Shown here: piece after piece, positions 24,008 to 33,127 of the stretch | Layout: each line of letters starts with the position of its first letter | How positions within the stretch are numbered: position 1 is the first letter of the stretch | Origin: Pseudomonas sp. CCC3.1 | GTDB lineage: Bacteria > Pseudomonadota > Gammaproteobacteria > Pseudomonadales > Pseudomonadaceae | Length of the DNA: 64,000 nt | NCBI RefSeq assembly: GCF_034347405.1 | Contig: NZ_CP133778.1 | Location: 3,348,001 to 3,412,000 of the forward strand | Direction of reading: 5' to 3' | Position numbers and translations under genes: made by a program | Notes under the pieces: model-generated | The model's input: only the letters and a program-made list of their open reading frames with translations | Databases searched by the model: none | Told to the model about the DNA's origin: nothing

Positions 24008-25036
24008 TTACGCCAGCGCGCGCAGCTTGGCCAATTCTTCAACGCCCAACGGGATGCCTGCCTCCAATGACTTGGCGCGTTCGATAAAGCGCCGATCACC
24101 CGGCATGCGTTCAAGGCCCACGGCGTGCATCTGGCGTACCAGCTCGCCACTGCGCTGGGCGAAGCTGTTGCCGCCCGATTTGCTCGGGTCGATGACGATC
24201 AGCAATTGGCCTGTCCATGGGGTTTGCGCGCCGGGGTGTTTCTTCCAGTCGAATTCGAACGAGAAATTGCCGCCTGTCAGCGCCGCCGCCAGCAATTCGA
24301 CCATCATCGACAAGGCCGACCCTTTGTGACCACCAAACGGCAGCAAGGCCCCCCCGTCGAGGATTTCTTTCGGGTTTTCGGTCGGCTCGCCGTGTTTGTC
24401 GACGCCCATGCCCGCAGGCAATAAGTGGCCTTTGCGGGCTGCGATTTGCACGTCGCCATGGGCAATGGCGCTGGTGGCCAGGTCGAATACGATCGGGTTG
24501 CCGTCAGCACGCGGCGCAGCAAAGGCAATCGGGTTGGTGCCGAACAACGGTTTTTGCGCCCCATGTGGCACCACGCACGTCATGCTGTTGACCACGCTCA
24601 AGGCCACCAGGCCTTCTTCGGCGAACGGCTCTACATCGGGCCACAAGGCTGCAAAGTGGTGAGAGTTGCGGATCGCCAGCACCGCGATCCCGGCACTGCG
24701 GGCTTTTTCGACCAACAGCTCACGCGCCGCGGCCAGTGCCGGTTGGGCAAAACCATTGGCCGCATCCACGCGGATAAAACCCGACGCCACGTCTTCGACC
24801 TGCGGGATGGCCTGGCCATCCACCCAGTTGCTCGCCAACGACGCCAGATACCCCGGAATACGGAACACCCCGTGGCTGTAGGAACCATCGCGCTGAGCCC
24901 GGGCGCAGTTGTCGGCCAGTACCTGTGCCACGGCCTTGGAGGTGCCATGACGCTCGAAAATCTGTTGCAGCAAAGCGCTCAGTTCGCTGAGAGACAGCGA
25001 TTCTGTGGCCGATGTGGAGGTAACGGGCTGGGACAT
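24008..25036 (-). CDS. dpkA: Delta1-piperideine-2-carboxylate / Delta1-pyrroline-2-carboxylate reductase
   Basis: 342 residues of the malate/L-lactate (sulfolactate) dehydrogenase family, which uses NAD(P)H with an unusual fold. Segments are nearly those of Pseudomonas DpkA: CARAQRDGSYSHGVFRIPGY with the catalytic-site His, VLAIRNSHHFAALWPDVEPF, VVNSMTCVVPHGAQKPLFGT, IVFDLATSAIAHGDVQIAAR and LLPFGGHKGSALSMMVELLA. DpkA reduces the cyclic imine made from D-lysine (or D-proline/hydroxyproline) to L-pipecolate or L-proline. It is divergent from the RpiR regulator and lysine-type transporter, and an amaD-type oxidase is encoded in the facing operon, which supports the D-lysine role. Confidence 0.92.
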   Translation of the reverse strand: MSQPVTSTSATESLSLSELSALLQQIFERHGTSKAVAQVLADNCARAQRDGSYSHGVFRIPGYLASLASNWVDGQAIPQVEDVASGFIRVDAANGFAQPALAAARELLVEKARSAGIAVLAIRNSHHFAALWPDVEPFAEEGLVALSVVNSMTCVVPHGAQKPLFGTNPIAFAAPRADGNPIVFDLATSAIAHGDVQIAARKGHLLPAGMGVDKHGEPTENPKEILDGGALLPFGGHKGSALSMMVELLAAALTGGNFSFEFDWKKHPGAQTPWTGQLLIVIDPSKSGGNSFAQRSGELVRQMHAVGLERMPGDRRFIERAKSLEAGIPLGVEELAKLRALA

Positions 25037-25096
25037 TCTGCGCTCCGGTTTAGTTGTTATTGTCGATGTGCAACGGCGTGGCCAACTATCCTGCTA

Positions 25097-25131
25097 TGAC
25101 AGTTATCTGTCAATTCTTGACTTAATGACAG
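25097..25131. promoter_or_regulatory. Candidate operator between dpkA and the RpiR regulator
   Basis: Perfect inverted repeat TGACAGTTATCTGTCA at 25097-25112, followed by a third half-site TGACAG at 25126-25131. It is central in the 143-bp divergent region, where an RpiR dimer would be expected to bind and control both directions. Confidence 0.55.
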
Positions 25132-25179
25132 AAAACATTCACTTTCTGCATCGTGCTGAAACAAGAACAGGAAGCAGCC

Positions 25180-26055
25180 GTGAGCCAGTCGATTAAACAA
25201 CGCCTTGAAAGCAGTCTGTCAACCGCCGCGCCTTCGGGTCGGGCGATTGCCAGTTACATGCTGGCGAACCTCTACGAACTGCCGTTTCAGACCGCCGCCG
25301 ACATTGCCGGCAAGCTGGGTGTCAGCGAGTCCAGTGTTGGGCGCTTCTGCCGCTCGCTGGGTTACAGCCACTTCAAAGAACTCAAAAACGATCTCAAAGA
25401 CGACCTCGGCGATGGCCCGTGGCTGGTCGGTGATCGCCTGCAAGAATTTCGACAGCAATCGAGCCAAAGCCCGCAGGCCTTGCCGCGCAGTTTTGAGCTG
25501 GAAGTCGCAGCCTTGGTCAAGGTGTACGAATACAGCCTGACGCCCGAATGGCAAACCGTCAGTCAGCGCCTGGCCACGCGGCGCAAAGTGTTTGTGGCAG
25601 GTTTCCAGACCGAGCGCGGGATCGCCGCCTCCATGGTGCATTTGCTGCAATACCTGCGCGATGGCGTGCAATTGGTCGATGGCGCCGCCGGGCATTACGC
25701 CGACGTGCTGCTGTGCCCGGCGCAAGATTGCGCACTGGTGGTGTTCGAAGCCCGCCGTTATTCGCGCCACGCCCAGCAACTGTGCCGCAAGGCCCGTGAA
25801 GCAGGCATTCCCGTCACGCTGGTGACCGATACCTTCTGCGACTGGGCCGAGCAGTGCGCCGATGAAGTGTTTCGCGTACCGACCGAATTCAATCTGTTCT
25901 GGGAATCCACCGCAGCCATGCTGTCGCTGGTGCACCTGCTGATCAACGAAGTGTGCAAACAACTGGGGCCTGACGTCGAGAAGCGTCTTGAGGCAACCGC
26001 GACCTTACACAATGAGTTCGTGGGTTACACATCCTCACCCGGATCAAAACAATAA
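25180..26055 (+). CDS. RpiR family regulator with SIS domain
   Basis: 291 residues from GTG 25180, preceded by GGAAG (an in-frame GTG at 25153 is the alternative). Helix-turn-helix at about 15-75 (TAADIAGKLGVSESSVGRFC, then RSLGYSHFKELKNDL), then a SIS sugar-isomerase-like domain (KVFVAGFQTERGIAASMVHL, then DCALVVFEARRYSRHAQQLC). SIS domains bind phospho-sugars or other small ligands. It heads the transporter/oxidase operon and faces dpkA, matching the regulator position in the Pseudomonas D-lysine cluster. Confidence 0.9.
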   Translation: MSQSIKQRLESSLSTAAPSGRAIASYMLANLYELPFQTAADIAGKLGVSESSVGRFCRSLGYSHFKELKNDLKDDLGDGPWLVGDRLQEFRQQSSQSPQALPRSFELEVAALVKVYEYSLTPEWQTVSQRLATRRKVFVAGFQTERGIAASMVHLLQYLRDGVQLVDGAAGHYADVLLCPAQDCALVVFEARRYSRHAQQLCRKAREAGIPVTLVTDTFCDWAEQCADEVFRVPTEFNLFWESTAAMLSLVHLLINEVCKQLGPDVEKRLEATATLHNEFVGYTSSPGSKQ

Positions 26056-26068
26056 AACGAGGTGCTAG

Positions 26069-26824
26069 ATGAAATACGTCATTCGCTTTGCAAGTGCATG
26101 CGCCCTGGTGGCCGCCGTTGCCGCCAACGCTCACGCCGACACGCTGACTATCGCCACCGAAGGCGCCTACCCTCCCTTTAACACCACCAATTCCGACGGC
26201 ACAGTGTCCGGCTTTGACGTCGACATCACCAATGCCCTGTGCGAACGCATGAACGCACAATGCAAGATCGTCGCCCAGGATTGGGACGGCATCATCCCCG
26301 GCCTGATGGCGAAAAAATACGATGCCATTGTCGCGTCGATGATCGTGACCGATGAACGCAAAAAGAAGATCGCGTTCACCAATCACTACTACCGCACCCC
26401 GCTGTCGATCGCCGTGCCCAAAGACTCTGACATCACCGATGCGCAGATCAACTTCAAGGGCCGCACCATTGGCGCCCAGGGAGCAGCGACCCAAGGCATC
26501 TACGCCGAAGATCACTACGAGAAAGCCGGGGCCAAGCTCAACCTCTACCCGACCCTGGACGAGGCCAATGCCGAGCTGAAAAACGGCCGCGTCGATGCGG
26601 TGATCGCCGACAAATTCCCGCTGCTGGACTGGATCAACAAGGCCAGCGACGACTGCTGCAAGATCATCGGCGACGTCAACGGCACCAATGCCGACGCGGC
26701 GATTGCCGTGCGCCAGAGCGATAACGTGCTGCGCGAGCGCTTTAACAAGGCGCTGGACGAAATCGTCGCCGACGGCACCTACAAAAAGATCAGCAGCAAA
26801 TACTTCGACTTCGACATTTACTGA
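26069..26824 (+). CDS. Amino-acid ABC transporter substrate-binding protein (Lys/Arg/Orn type)
   Basis: 251 residues with a Sec signal peptide (FASACALVAAVAANAHA) and the PBP2 fold of lysine/arginine/ornithine-binding proteins: LTIATEGAYPPFNTTNSDGT at the start, GFDVDITNALCERMNAQCKI, and the hinge MIVTDERKKKIAFTNHYY. Ribosome site CGAGGTG upstream of ATG. It delivers substrate to the two permeases and the ATPase of the same operon; D-lysine or a related basic amino acid is likely. Confidence 0.93.
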   Translation: MKYVIRFASACALVAAVAANAHADTLTIATEGAYPPFNTTNSDGTVSGFDVDITNALCERMNAQCKIVAQDWDGIIPGLMAKKYDAIVASMIVTDERKKKIAFTNHYYRTPLSIAVPKDSDITDAQINFKGRTIGAQGAATQGIYAEDHYEKAGAKLNLYPTLDEANAELKNGRVDAVIADKFPLLDWINKASDDCCKIIGDVNGTNADAAIAVRQSDNVLRERFNKALDEIVADGTYKKISSKYFDFDIY

Positions 26825-26927
26825 GTCGCCCGCCCTCGTTTGAGGGCTTCCCTGCCAATGACCCGGCCCTGCGCATCTCGTGTGCGCAGCGGCTGAATTT
26901 CGCCTTTTTTTGACCGGGGACTCGAGC

Positions 26928-27647
26928 ATGCTCGACCAACTCTCACTTCTTTCTTTCGCCAGTGGCGGCTGGGGCTCGGCGCTACTGGCCGGGGCCATGG
27001 TGACCATTGCACTGGCCTTGAGCTGCCTGCCCATCGGTTTGCCCCTGGGGCTGGCCGTGGCCGCAGCGGCACGCTCGAAAAACCGCTGGGTGCGGGCGTG
27101 GGCAACCACCTTTTCCACGGTGTTCCGTGGCTTGCCTGAATTGCTGACGCTGCTGATCATTTATTACGGCTGCCAGATCGCCGCGCAAAAGTTGCTCGCC
27201 ATGATGGGCTATGACGCTCAGGTAACGATCAATACCTTTGTCGCTGCGATGGTGGCTTTTAGCCTGGTGTTTGCCGCCTTTTCCAGCGAAATCTGGCTGG
27301 GTGCGTTCAAGACCATCCCCAAAGGGCAGTTCGAAGCCGCCTCGGCGCTGGGCCTGAGCAAATTCACCACCTTTCGCAAGGTGGTGCTGCCGCAGTTGGC
27401 GCGCATCGCCCTGCCCGGTCTATCGAACAACTGGTTGTCGTTGCTCAAGGACACCTCGCTGGTGTCGACCATTTCCCTGGTGGACCTGATGCGCCAGACC
27501 AACCTGGCGGTCAGCGTGACCAAAGACCCGATGCTGTTCTACAGCGTCGCGTGCCTGGGCTACCTGTTTTTCTCAGCCATTTCCGGACGGCTGTTCGCCT
27601 TCCTTGAACGCTACTTCAGCCGCCACCAACGGAGCGTGCAGCCATGA
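26928..27647 (+). CDS. Amino-acid ABC transporter permease 1
   Basis: 239 residues, HisQ-type. Five helices and the EAA loop EAASALGLSKFTTFRKVVLP that contacts the ATPase. ATG 26928 with GGGGA upstream is chosen over an earlier in-frame start at 26880. Overlaps the next permease by 4 bp. Confidence 0.93.
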   Translation: MLDQLSLLSFASGGWGSALLAGAMVTIALALSCLPIGLPLGLAVAAAARSKNRWVRAWATTFSTVFRGLPELLTLLIIYYGCQIAAQKLLAMMGYDAQVTINTFVAAMVAFSLVFAAFSSEIWLGAFKTIPKGQFEAASALGLSKFTTFRKVVLPQLARIALPGLSNNWLSLLKDTSLVSTISLVDLMRQTNLAVSVTKDPMLFYSVACLGYLFFSAISGRLFAFLERYFSRHQRSVQP

Positions 27648-28354
27648 GCCTGGCGGATCTGCAGAACATGTTTCTCAACCCTGACCTGCTGGAGCGCTAC
27701 GGCCCGCGCTTTATCGACGGGCTGCTGGTCACGGGCAAGCTGGTGGCGATTTCCTTCACCCTCGGCGCGCTGCTCGGCCTGCTGATTGCCTTGGGACGAT
27801 TGTCCAACAACCGATTTTTACGCAGCTTTACCGGCGCTTATGTTTACTTCTTTCGCGGCTCGCCGCTGCTGGCTCAGTTGTTTTTACTGTATTACGGCCT
27901 CGGCTCGTTCAAAGGTTTTTGGCAAGACATCGGCTTGTGGTGGTTCTTCCGCGATGCATGGTTCTGCACCCTGCTGGCCTTCACCCTCAACACGGCGGCG
28001 TATCAAGCTGAAATTCTGCGCGGCAGCATCCTGTCTGTGGCTCAAGGCCAACGTGAAGCCTGCAAGGCACTGAACCTGTCACGCTGGACCACCTTTCGCA
28101 AAGTCGTCCTGCCGCAATCGCTGCTGGTGGCCATCGGCCCACTGGGCAACGAGCTGATTTTGATGATCAAGGCCAGCGCCATCGCCTCTCTGGTGACCAT
28201 TTACGACCTGATGGGCGTGACCAAAATGGCCTTCTCCCGCAGTTTCGACTTCCAGGTGTATCTGTGGGCCGCCGTGCTCTACCTGCTGATCGTCGAGGTC
28301 GTGCGCCGCAGCCTGAAATATATCGAAGGCCGCCTCAGCCGCCATGTGCAGTAA
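27644..28354 (+). CDS. Amino-acid ABC transporter permease 2
   Basis: 236 residues, HisM-type, with five helices (VTGKLVAISFTLGALLGLLI first) and the EAA loop REACKALNLSRWTTFRKVVL. Forms the membrane channel with permease 1, whose stop overlaps its ATG. Confidence 0.93.
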   Translation: MSLADLQNMFLNPDLLERYGPRFIDGLLVTGKLVAISFTLGALLGLLIALGRLSNNRFLRSFTGAYVYFFRGSPLLAQLFLLYYGLGSFKGFWQDIGLWWFFRDAWFCTLLAFTLNTAAYQAEILRGSILSVAQGQREACKALNLSRWTTFRKVVLPQSLLVAIGPLGNELILMIKASAIASLVTIYDLMGVTKMAFSRSFDFQVYLWAAVLYLLIVEVVRRSLKYIEGRLSRHVQ

Positions 28355-28403
28355 GCCCACTTTTTCGGGCTGTTAAAACGGCCCTCGTTTTAAGGATTTT
28401 TGT

Positions 28404-29645
28404 ATGCATTGCGACACTCTCGTTCTGGGCGCCGGCATTGTCGGCGTCAGTACCGCGTTGCAACTTCAGGCCCGCGGACGCAACGTGGTGTTGCTCGACC
28501 GCGACCAGCCCGGCAGCGGCACCAGCCATGGCAACGCCGGGCTGATCGAGCGCGCCAGCGTTATTCCTTACTCGTTCCCGCGTGAAATCTCGCGGCTGCT
28601 GCGTTACGGGCTCAATCAGCAACCCGACGTGCGCTACAGCCTCAAGCACCTGCCTAAAGCCGGGCCGTGGCTGATGAAATACTGGCAGCAATCCAGCAGC
28701 AAGGGCTTGGCCAAAGCCACCCAGGCCATGCTGCCGCTGATTGAAAAATGCGTCAGCGAACACGATCTGCTGGCAGAACCCGCCGGCATGACCGGTTTGA
28801 TTCAGGACAGCGGCTGGATCGAGGTGTATCGCACTCCGGCTGACTTCGACAAAGCCCAGCGCGATGCGGCAGCCCTGACCGAATTCAAGCTCAACTACCG
28901 AGTGCTCGATCAACAGCAAGTGCACGCGCTGGAGCCGGGCCTGCACGGCGATGTGCTGGGCGGTATTCATTGGCTGGACCCAAAAACCGTCAGCGATCCA
29001 GGCGGCCTGACCCGTGGTTACGCTGCACTGTTTATCAAGCGCGGCGGCACGTTTGTCATTGGCGATGCCACAAGCCTGCGGGCAACCGCCGGGCAATGGC
29101 AGGTTGAGAGCCAAAAAGGGTTGATCATCGCCCATGAAGCGGTGGTAGCACTCGGCCCGCAGGCGCGGGAAATTTTCGAACCATTGGGCTATCGGATTCC
29201 ACTGGCGATCAAACGCGGCTACCACATGCACTACGCCGCCAAAGACGGTCACACCATGCAACACCCGATTCTCGATTCGGTCGGCGGTTATGTGTTGGCG
29301 CCGATGGTGGGTGGTATTCGCCTGACCACCGGAATCGAATTCGCTGACAGTGATGACCCGATCAACGAAATCCAGCTGCGCCGCTGCGAAGAGCGTGCTC
29401 AGCGTCTGTACCCGCTGGGTCCGCGCGTCGATGCCGAGCCCTGGCTAGGCCGCCGCCCGTGCCTGCCGGACATGTGCCCGGTGATTGGCCCGGCCAGTCA
29501 CCACAAAGGCTTGTGGTTCAACTTTGGCCACGCGCATCACGGCCTGACCCTGGGCCCGGTCTGCGGGCGCCTGTTAGCCGAAATGATGACGGGCGAATTC
29601 CCGTTCACCGACCCTACGCCCTACAGCGCCGAGCGCTTTTACTGA
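28404..29645 (+). CDS. amaD: FAD-dependent D-amino-acid oxidase/dehydrogenase, AmaD-like (D-lysine)
   Basis: 413 residues of the DAO family. The Rossmann dinucleotide motif LGAGIVGVSTALQLQARG is at 7-24, followed by the flavin contact GTSHGNAGLIE, and a C-terminal RRPCLPDMCPVIGPAS...WFNFGHAHHGLTLGPVCG region that closes on FAD. AmaD of P. putida oxidises D-lysine to 2-keto-6-aminocaproate, which cyclises to Delta1-piperideine-2-carboxylate, the DpkA substrate. Cluster composition and order are the same as I recall for P. putida, which is the main reason for the specific name; the sequence alone shows only a D-amino-acid oxidase type enzyme. Confidence 0.82.
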   Translation: MHCDTLVLGAGIVGVSTALQLQARGRNVVLLDRDQPGSGTSHGNAGLIERASVIPYSFPREISRLLRYGLNQQPDVRYSLKHLPKAGPWLMKYWQQSSSKGLAKATQAMLPLIEKCVSEHDLLAEPAGMTGLIQDSGWIEVYRTPADFDKAQRDAAALTEFKLNYRVLDQQQVHALEPGLHGDVLGGIHWLDPKTVSDPGGLTRGYAALFIKRGGTFVIGDATSLRATAGQWQVESQKGLIIAHEAVVALGPQAREIFEPLGYRIPLAIKRGYHMHYAAKDGHTMQHPILDSVGGYVLAPMVGGIRLTTGIEFADSDDPINEIQLRRCEERAQRLYPLGPRVDAEPWLGRRPCLPDMCPVIGPASHHKGLWFNFGHAHHGLTLGPVCGRLLAEMMTGEFPFTDPTPYSAERFY

Positions 29646-29661
29646 TCTCTGGAGACACATT

Positions 29662-30450
29662 ATGCACGCTCAACCTGCTTACGTTCATAACCCCGTGTCG
29701 CCCGAGACAGACACCCGCAAGGTGGTGGTGGACATCGCTGGGCTGAACAAATACTACAGCGCGTTTCATGTCCTTAAAGGCATCGACCTTAAAGTGCGTG
29801 AAGGCGAGCGCATCGTGCTCTGCGGCCCATCCGGCTCGGGCAAATCGACCTTGATTCGCTGCATCAACCGCCTGGAAATCGCCGAGAAAGGCAGGATTCT
29901 GGTCAACAACACTGACCTGTCAGAAGCCAGCCGAGAAGCCGCCAAAGTGCGCAGCGAAATCGGCATGGTGTTCCAGCATTTCAACCTGTTCCCGCACATG
30001 AGCGTGCTCGATAACTGCATTCTGGCGCCAATGTCGGTACGCGGGTTGCCGCGCAAAAAAGCTGTGGAACTGGCGCAGCACTTTCTGGAAAAGGTCGGCA
30101 TTGCCAGCCAGGCGGACAAATACCCGAGCCAACTGTCAGGCGGCCAACAGCAGCGCGTGGCCATCGCCCGGGCGTTGTGCATGGAACCCAAAATCATGCT
30201 GTTCGATGAGCCGACCTCAGCGCTGGACCCGGAAATGGTCAGCGAAGTACTGGACGTGATGGTCAAACTGGCCGGCAGCGGCATGACCATGCTCTGCGTC
30301 ACCCACGAAATGGGCTTTGCTCGTCAGGTGGCGGAGCGGGTGTTGTTTCTGGACGGCGGCATGATCATCGAAGACTCGCCGCCCGAAGACTTCTTCAACG
30401 CCCCGAAAAGCCCGCGGGCCAAGGCGTTTTTAGCGCAGATCGTGCACTGA
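29662..30450 (+). CDS. Amino-acid ABC transporter ATPase
   Basis: 262 residues. Walker A GPSGSGKSTLIRCINRLE near 57, Q-loop MVFQHFNLFPHMS, signature LSGGQQQRVAIARAL, Walker B IMLFDEPTSALDPE and the H-loop His in LCVTHEMGFARQVAERV. HisP/GlnQ type. Last gene of the D-lysine transport operon. Confidence 0.94.
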   Translation: MHAQPAYVHNPVSPETDTRKVVVDIAGLNKYYSAFHVLKGIDLKVREGERIVLCGPSGSGKSTLIRCINRLEIAEKGRILVNNTDLSEASREAAKVRSEIGMVFQHFNLFPHMSVLDNCILAPMSVRGLPRKKAVELAQHFLEKVGIASQADKYPSQLSGGQQQRVAIARALCMEPKIMLFDEPTSALDPEMVSEVLDVMVKLAGSGMTMLCVTHEMGFARQVAERVLFLDGGMIIEDSPPEDFFNAPKSPRAKAFLAQIVH

Positions 30451-30456
30451 TCCACT

Positions 30457-30547
30457 GTAGCCGCTGCCGCAGGCTACGAGGACTTGCGCGAGGATTTCAA
30501 GGAAACGGAGTGCTACGCACTCCTTCGCAGCCTGCGGCAGCGACTAC
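30457..30547. repeat. REP-type inverted repeat overlapping the MFS gene end
   Basis: Arms GTAGCCGCTGCCGCAGGCT and AGCCTGCGGCAGCGACTAC, with an inner stem AACGGAGTGC/GCACTCCTTC. The right arm lies inside the MFS reading frame, supplying its last codons and stop. Confidence 0.85.
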
Positions 30548-32017
30548 GGGGTGTTCACGCAGAAACCACAGGATCAACAGTGCAACCGCCACGGTCAGGG
30601 CTGCCAGCCCATAAAACAGCGCCTGAAATGCGTGCAGGTAGGCGGCGCTCAGTACGTCCTGATTAAGCCCCTGAGCCAAACCCGCAGCCTGGCTCATGTC
30701 ACCCGCCGCCAGGTATTGCGCCGCCCCCGCGCTTGAGCGCGGCAAATGGCTTTGAATCAATACCGCCAGCAGCGCACTGACAATGGCCAGTGAGATCCCC
30801 TCACCTGCTACACGCGTGGTACCGAAGATGCCTGTCGCCATGCCCGCACGCTCCTTGGGCACGACGCTGACCGACAGCCCGTCCATCAAACCCCACGGCA
30901 AACCGGTACCGGTGCCGATCACCAGCAGCGGCACGATCAACTCAATTGACGGCCGGTTGATCCCCACTTGGCTCAACAGCAACAACCCGGCCGCCGCGAT
31001 CATCAAGCCCGCGGCTGACAAAACCCGCGCCGAGGCCCAGTGGGTCAGCACACCGGCCAGGTAAGGCACGATCAGCATCGGCGCAGACAAGGCGATCATC
31101 AGCAGCCCGGTCTCCGTTGCACTGCGCCCTTCGATGCTAATCAAGCGTACCGGCAGCAACACCAGCAGCACGACAAAACAAAAGCAGGTCGCAATCGGCA
31201 GTAACTGCACGCCGACGAAACGCGGGTAACGAAACAATGAAAGCTCAAGCATCGGCCGCGATGCCTGCCGTTCAATCCGCACAAATACCGCCACGCACAC
31301 CCATGCACCGAACAACATGCCGAGCACCGGGGTGCTGCTCCAGCCACTGCCGGGCACCAGCAGAATGCCCCAGGTGAAGAGCACCAGCGCGGCCGTGAAG
31401 CTCAAGGTGCCCTTCCAGTCCAGTTCGCTGGCCTGCGGATCTTTGGACTCTTGCATCATCGCGATGGCCATCAACAAGGCCAGCCCACCGATGAGCGCAC
31501 CCGAGACAAACACCGCGCGCCAGCCAATGTGTTCGATCAAGACCCCGGCCAGGATCGGCCCCAGCGCCAGGCCGACACCAAAACTGGTGCCCAACAGGCT
31601 AAAGGCCCGGGTCCGGCTGCGCCCTTCAAAGGTATTGGCCAGCGCCGCACTCCCGCCCGCCAGAGCAGCCGCTGCGGCCACGCCCTGTACCGCCCGCAGC
31701 CCGTCGAACCAAACGATCGTCGGGGCCAGCCCCAGGGCCAGAGACGCCAGCACAAAGCCTGCGACGCCAAAGATAAACATGCGTTTGCGCCCATAACGAT
31801 CTGCCAGGGTGCCTGCGGCCATCAGCAAGCTGCCAAAGCTCAACATAAAGGCATTGGTGATCCAGGTCATACCCAGCGGCCCGCTGCCCAGGTCGAGCCC
31901 AATGGCGGGCGTCGCCAGCGCGCCGCCTGAAAAACTCAGAGGCAGAATCAATGCGGCCGTGCAAACAGCCAGCAACGTCCAGCCTGCGGACCTGCTCGGT
32001 GTGGAATGAAAACTCAT
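30497..32017 (-). CDS. MFS transporter, DHA2-type (14 helices)
   Basis: 506 residues with about fourteen hydrophobic segments. Motif A appears as GTLADRYGRKRMFIFG near 65, motif C as LLGTSFGVGLALGPILAGVL near 140, and a mid-protein helix pair distinguishes the 14-helix drug:H+ antiporter group. Expected role is proton-driven efflux of a toxic or signalling compound. ATG 32017 has GGAG upstream; longer in-frame starts lack one. The last residues (roughly the final 15) are encoded by a REP arm, so the natural C-terminus was probably altered by repeat insertion. Divergent from a LysR gene that likely controls it. Confidence 0.88.
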   Translation of the reverse strand: MSFHSTPSRSAGWTLLAVCTAALILPLSFSGGALATPAIGLDLGSGPLGMTWITNAFMLSFGSLLMAAGTLADRYGRKRMFIFGVAGFVLASLALGLAPTIVWFDGLRAVQGVAAAAALAGGSAALANTFEGRSRTRAFSLLGTSFGVGLALGPILAGVLIEHIGWRAVFVSGALIGGLALLMAIAMMQESKDPQASELDWKGTLSFTAALVLFTWGILLVPGSGWSSTPVLGMLFGAWVCVAVFVRIERQASRPMLELSLFRYPRFVGVQLLPIATCFCFVVLLVLLPVRLISIEGRSATETGLLMIALSAPMLIVPYLAGVLTHWASARVLSAAGLMIAAAGLLLLSQVGINRPSIELIVPLLVIGTGTGLPWGLMDGLSVSVVPKERAGMATGIFGTTRVAGEGISLAIVSALLAVLIQSHLPRSSAGAAQYLAAGDMSQAAGLAQGLNQDVLSAAYLHAFQALFYGLAALTVAVALLILWFLREHPVVAAAGCEGVRSTPFP

Positions 32018-32137
32018 GAATAAGGCTCCAGGCGTGCAGAGAAAGAGGGTTAAACAAGGATAAAAGCGATTCATTCGGCGAAAAACAGGCTATAAATCCG
32101 CTCTAACACGACTAAAACTCCTGAATAAAGGTGGCCC

Positions 32138-33046
32138 ATGGAAAGCTTGAGTGGCCTGAATGCATTCGTGACCGCCGCCAGATTGGGCAGTTATGTGGCG
32201 GCAGCCGAACGGCTGGGCATCTCCGCGTCGGCGGTCGGCAAGAGCGTGGCCCGCCTGGAAGACGGGCTGGGGGTGCGGCTGTTCAATCGCAGTACCCGGC
32301 GCCTGAGCCTGACCGAAGAAGGCACGCTATTTTTTGAGCGTTGCAGCCGAATCATCGATGACCTGGAGGAAGCTGAAGCCGAGTTGACGTCGTCACGCGA
32401 GGCGCCGCGCGGCCGTTTACGCGTGAGCCTGCCAGCGATTGGTTATCGGATGCTGCTACCGATTCTGGGCGAGTTCACCCGTCTCTACCCGGAGATCGAA
32501 CTGGACATGGACTTCAGCGACCGCATGGTCGATGTGATTGGGGAAGGGATGGATGCAGTGATCCGCAGCGGTGACTTTGCCGATTCGCGACTCAAGAGCA
32601 GACCGCTGGGCGCCTTCCACTTTGTGCTGGTCGGTGCACCTGATTACTTTGCGCGGCTGGGCAAGCCTGGCGAACCTCAGGACCTGAAACAGCATGTGTG
32701 CTTGCGCTATCGATTCCCCAGCAACGGCCAATTGCAGGAATGGGCGTTCACTGGCGCTGATGACGACAGCCTCTGGAAACGCTCGAACCCACTGGTGTTC
32801 AACAACCTTGAAGCGCTGATCAGCGCGGCTGTAGCCGGTTTTGGTCTCGCTTATGTGCCGGACTTTGCGGTGCGTCAGGCATTGCAGAGCAATCAGTTAA
32901 TGGCGGTATTGGACGAGCACATCACCGCCCATGGCCGATTTTCGGTGCTATGGCCCAGCAGCCGCCATCTGCTGCCTAAATTGCGCGTGTTTGTGGATTT
33001 TTTGGCCGAGCACATGACCCTGAGCCCGCCCCGCACACCCGTGTAG
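32138..33046 (+). CDS. LysR family transcriptional regulator of the facing MFS gene
   Basis: 302 residues. HTH at about 5-60 (NAFVTAARLGSYVAAAERLG, then SVARLEDGLGVRLFNRSTRR), effector domain from about 88 (GRLRVSLPAIGYRMLLPILG). The same subgroup as the regulator at 1184-2122. 120 bp separate it from the divergent MFS gene. Its TAG stop (33044-33046) falls within a REP palindrome. Confidence 0.9.
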   Translation: MESLSGLNAFVTAARLGSYVAAAERLGISASAVGKSVARLEDGLGVRLFNRSTRRLSLTEEGTLFFERCSRIIDDLEEAEAELTSSREAPRGRLRVSLPAIGYRMLLPILGEFTRLYPEIELDMDFSDRMVDVIGEGMDAVIRSGDFADSRLKSRPLGAFHFVLVGAPDYFARLGKPGEPQDLKQHVCLRYRFPSNGQLQEWAFTGADDDSLWKRSNPLVFNNLEALISAAVAGFGLAYVPDFAVRQALQSNQLMAVLDEHITAHGRFSVLWPSSRHLLPKLRVFVDFLAEHMTLSPPRTPV

Positions 33047-33113
33047 GAGCGAGCTTGTCTCGCGATCTTTGACTTTCAAGATCAACAGATCGCGAGACAA
33101 GCTCGCTCCTACA
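33042..33113. repeat. REP-type palindrome, copy 3 (GTAGGAGCGAGCTTG family)
   Basis: Arms TGTAGGAGCGAGCTTGTCTC and GAGACAAGCTCGCTCCTACA with GCGATCTT/AGATCGC inside. The change C to T in one arm is matched by G to A in the other, a compensatory pair relative to copies 1 and 2. Lies between convergent LysR and fadH genes. Confidence 0.9.
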
Positions 33114-33127
33114 GTTTTGGCGGTGGT

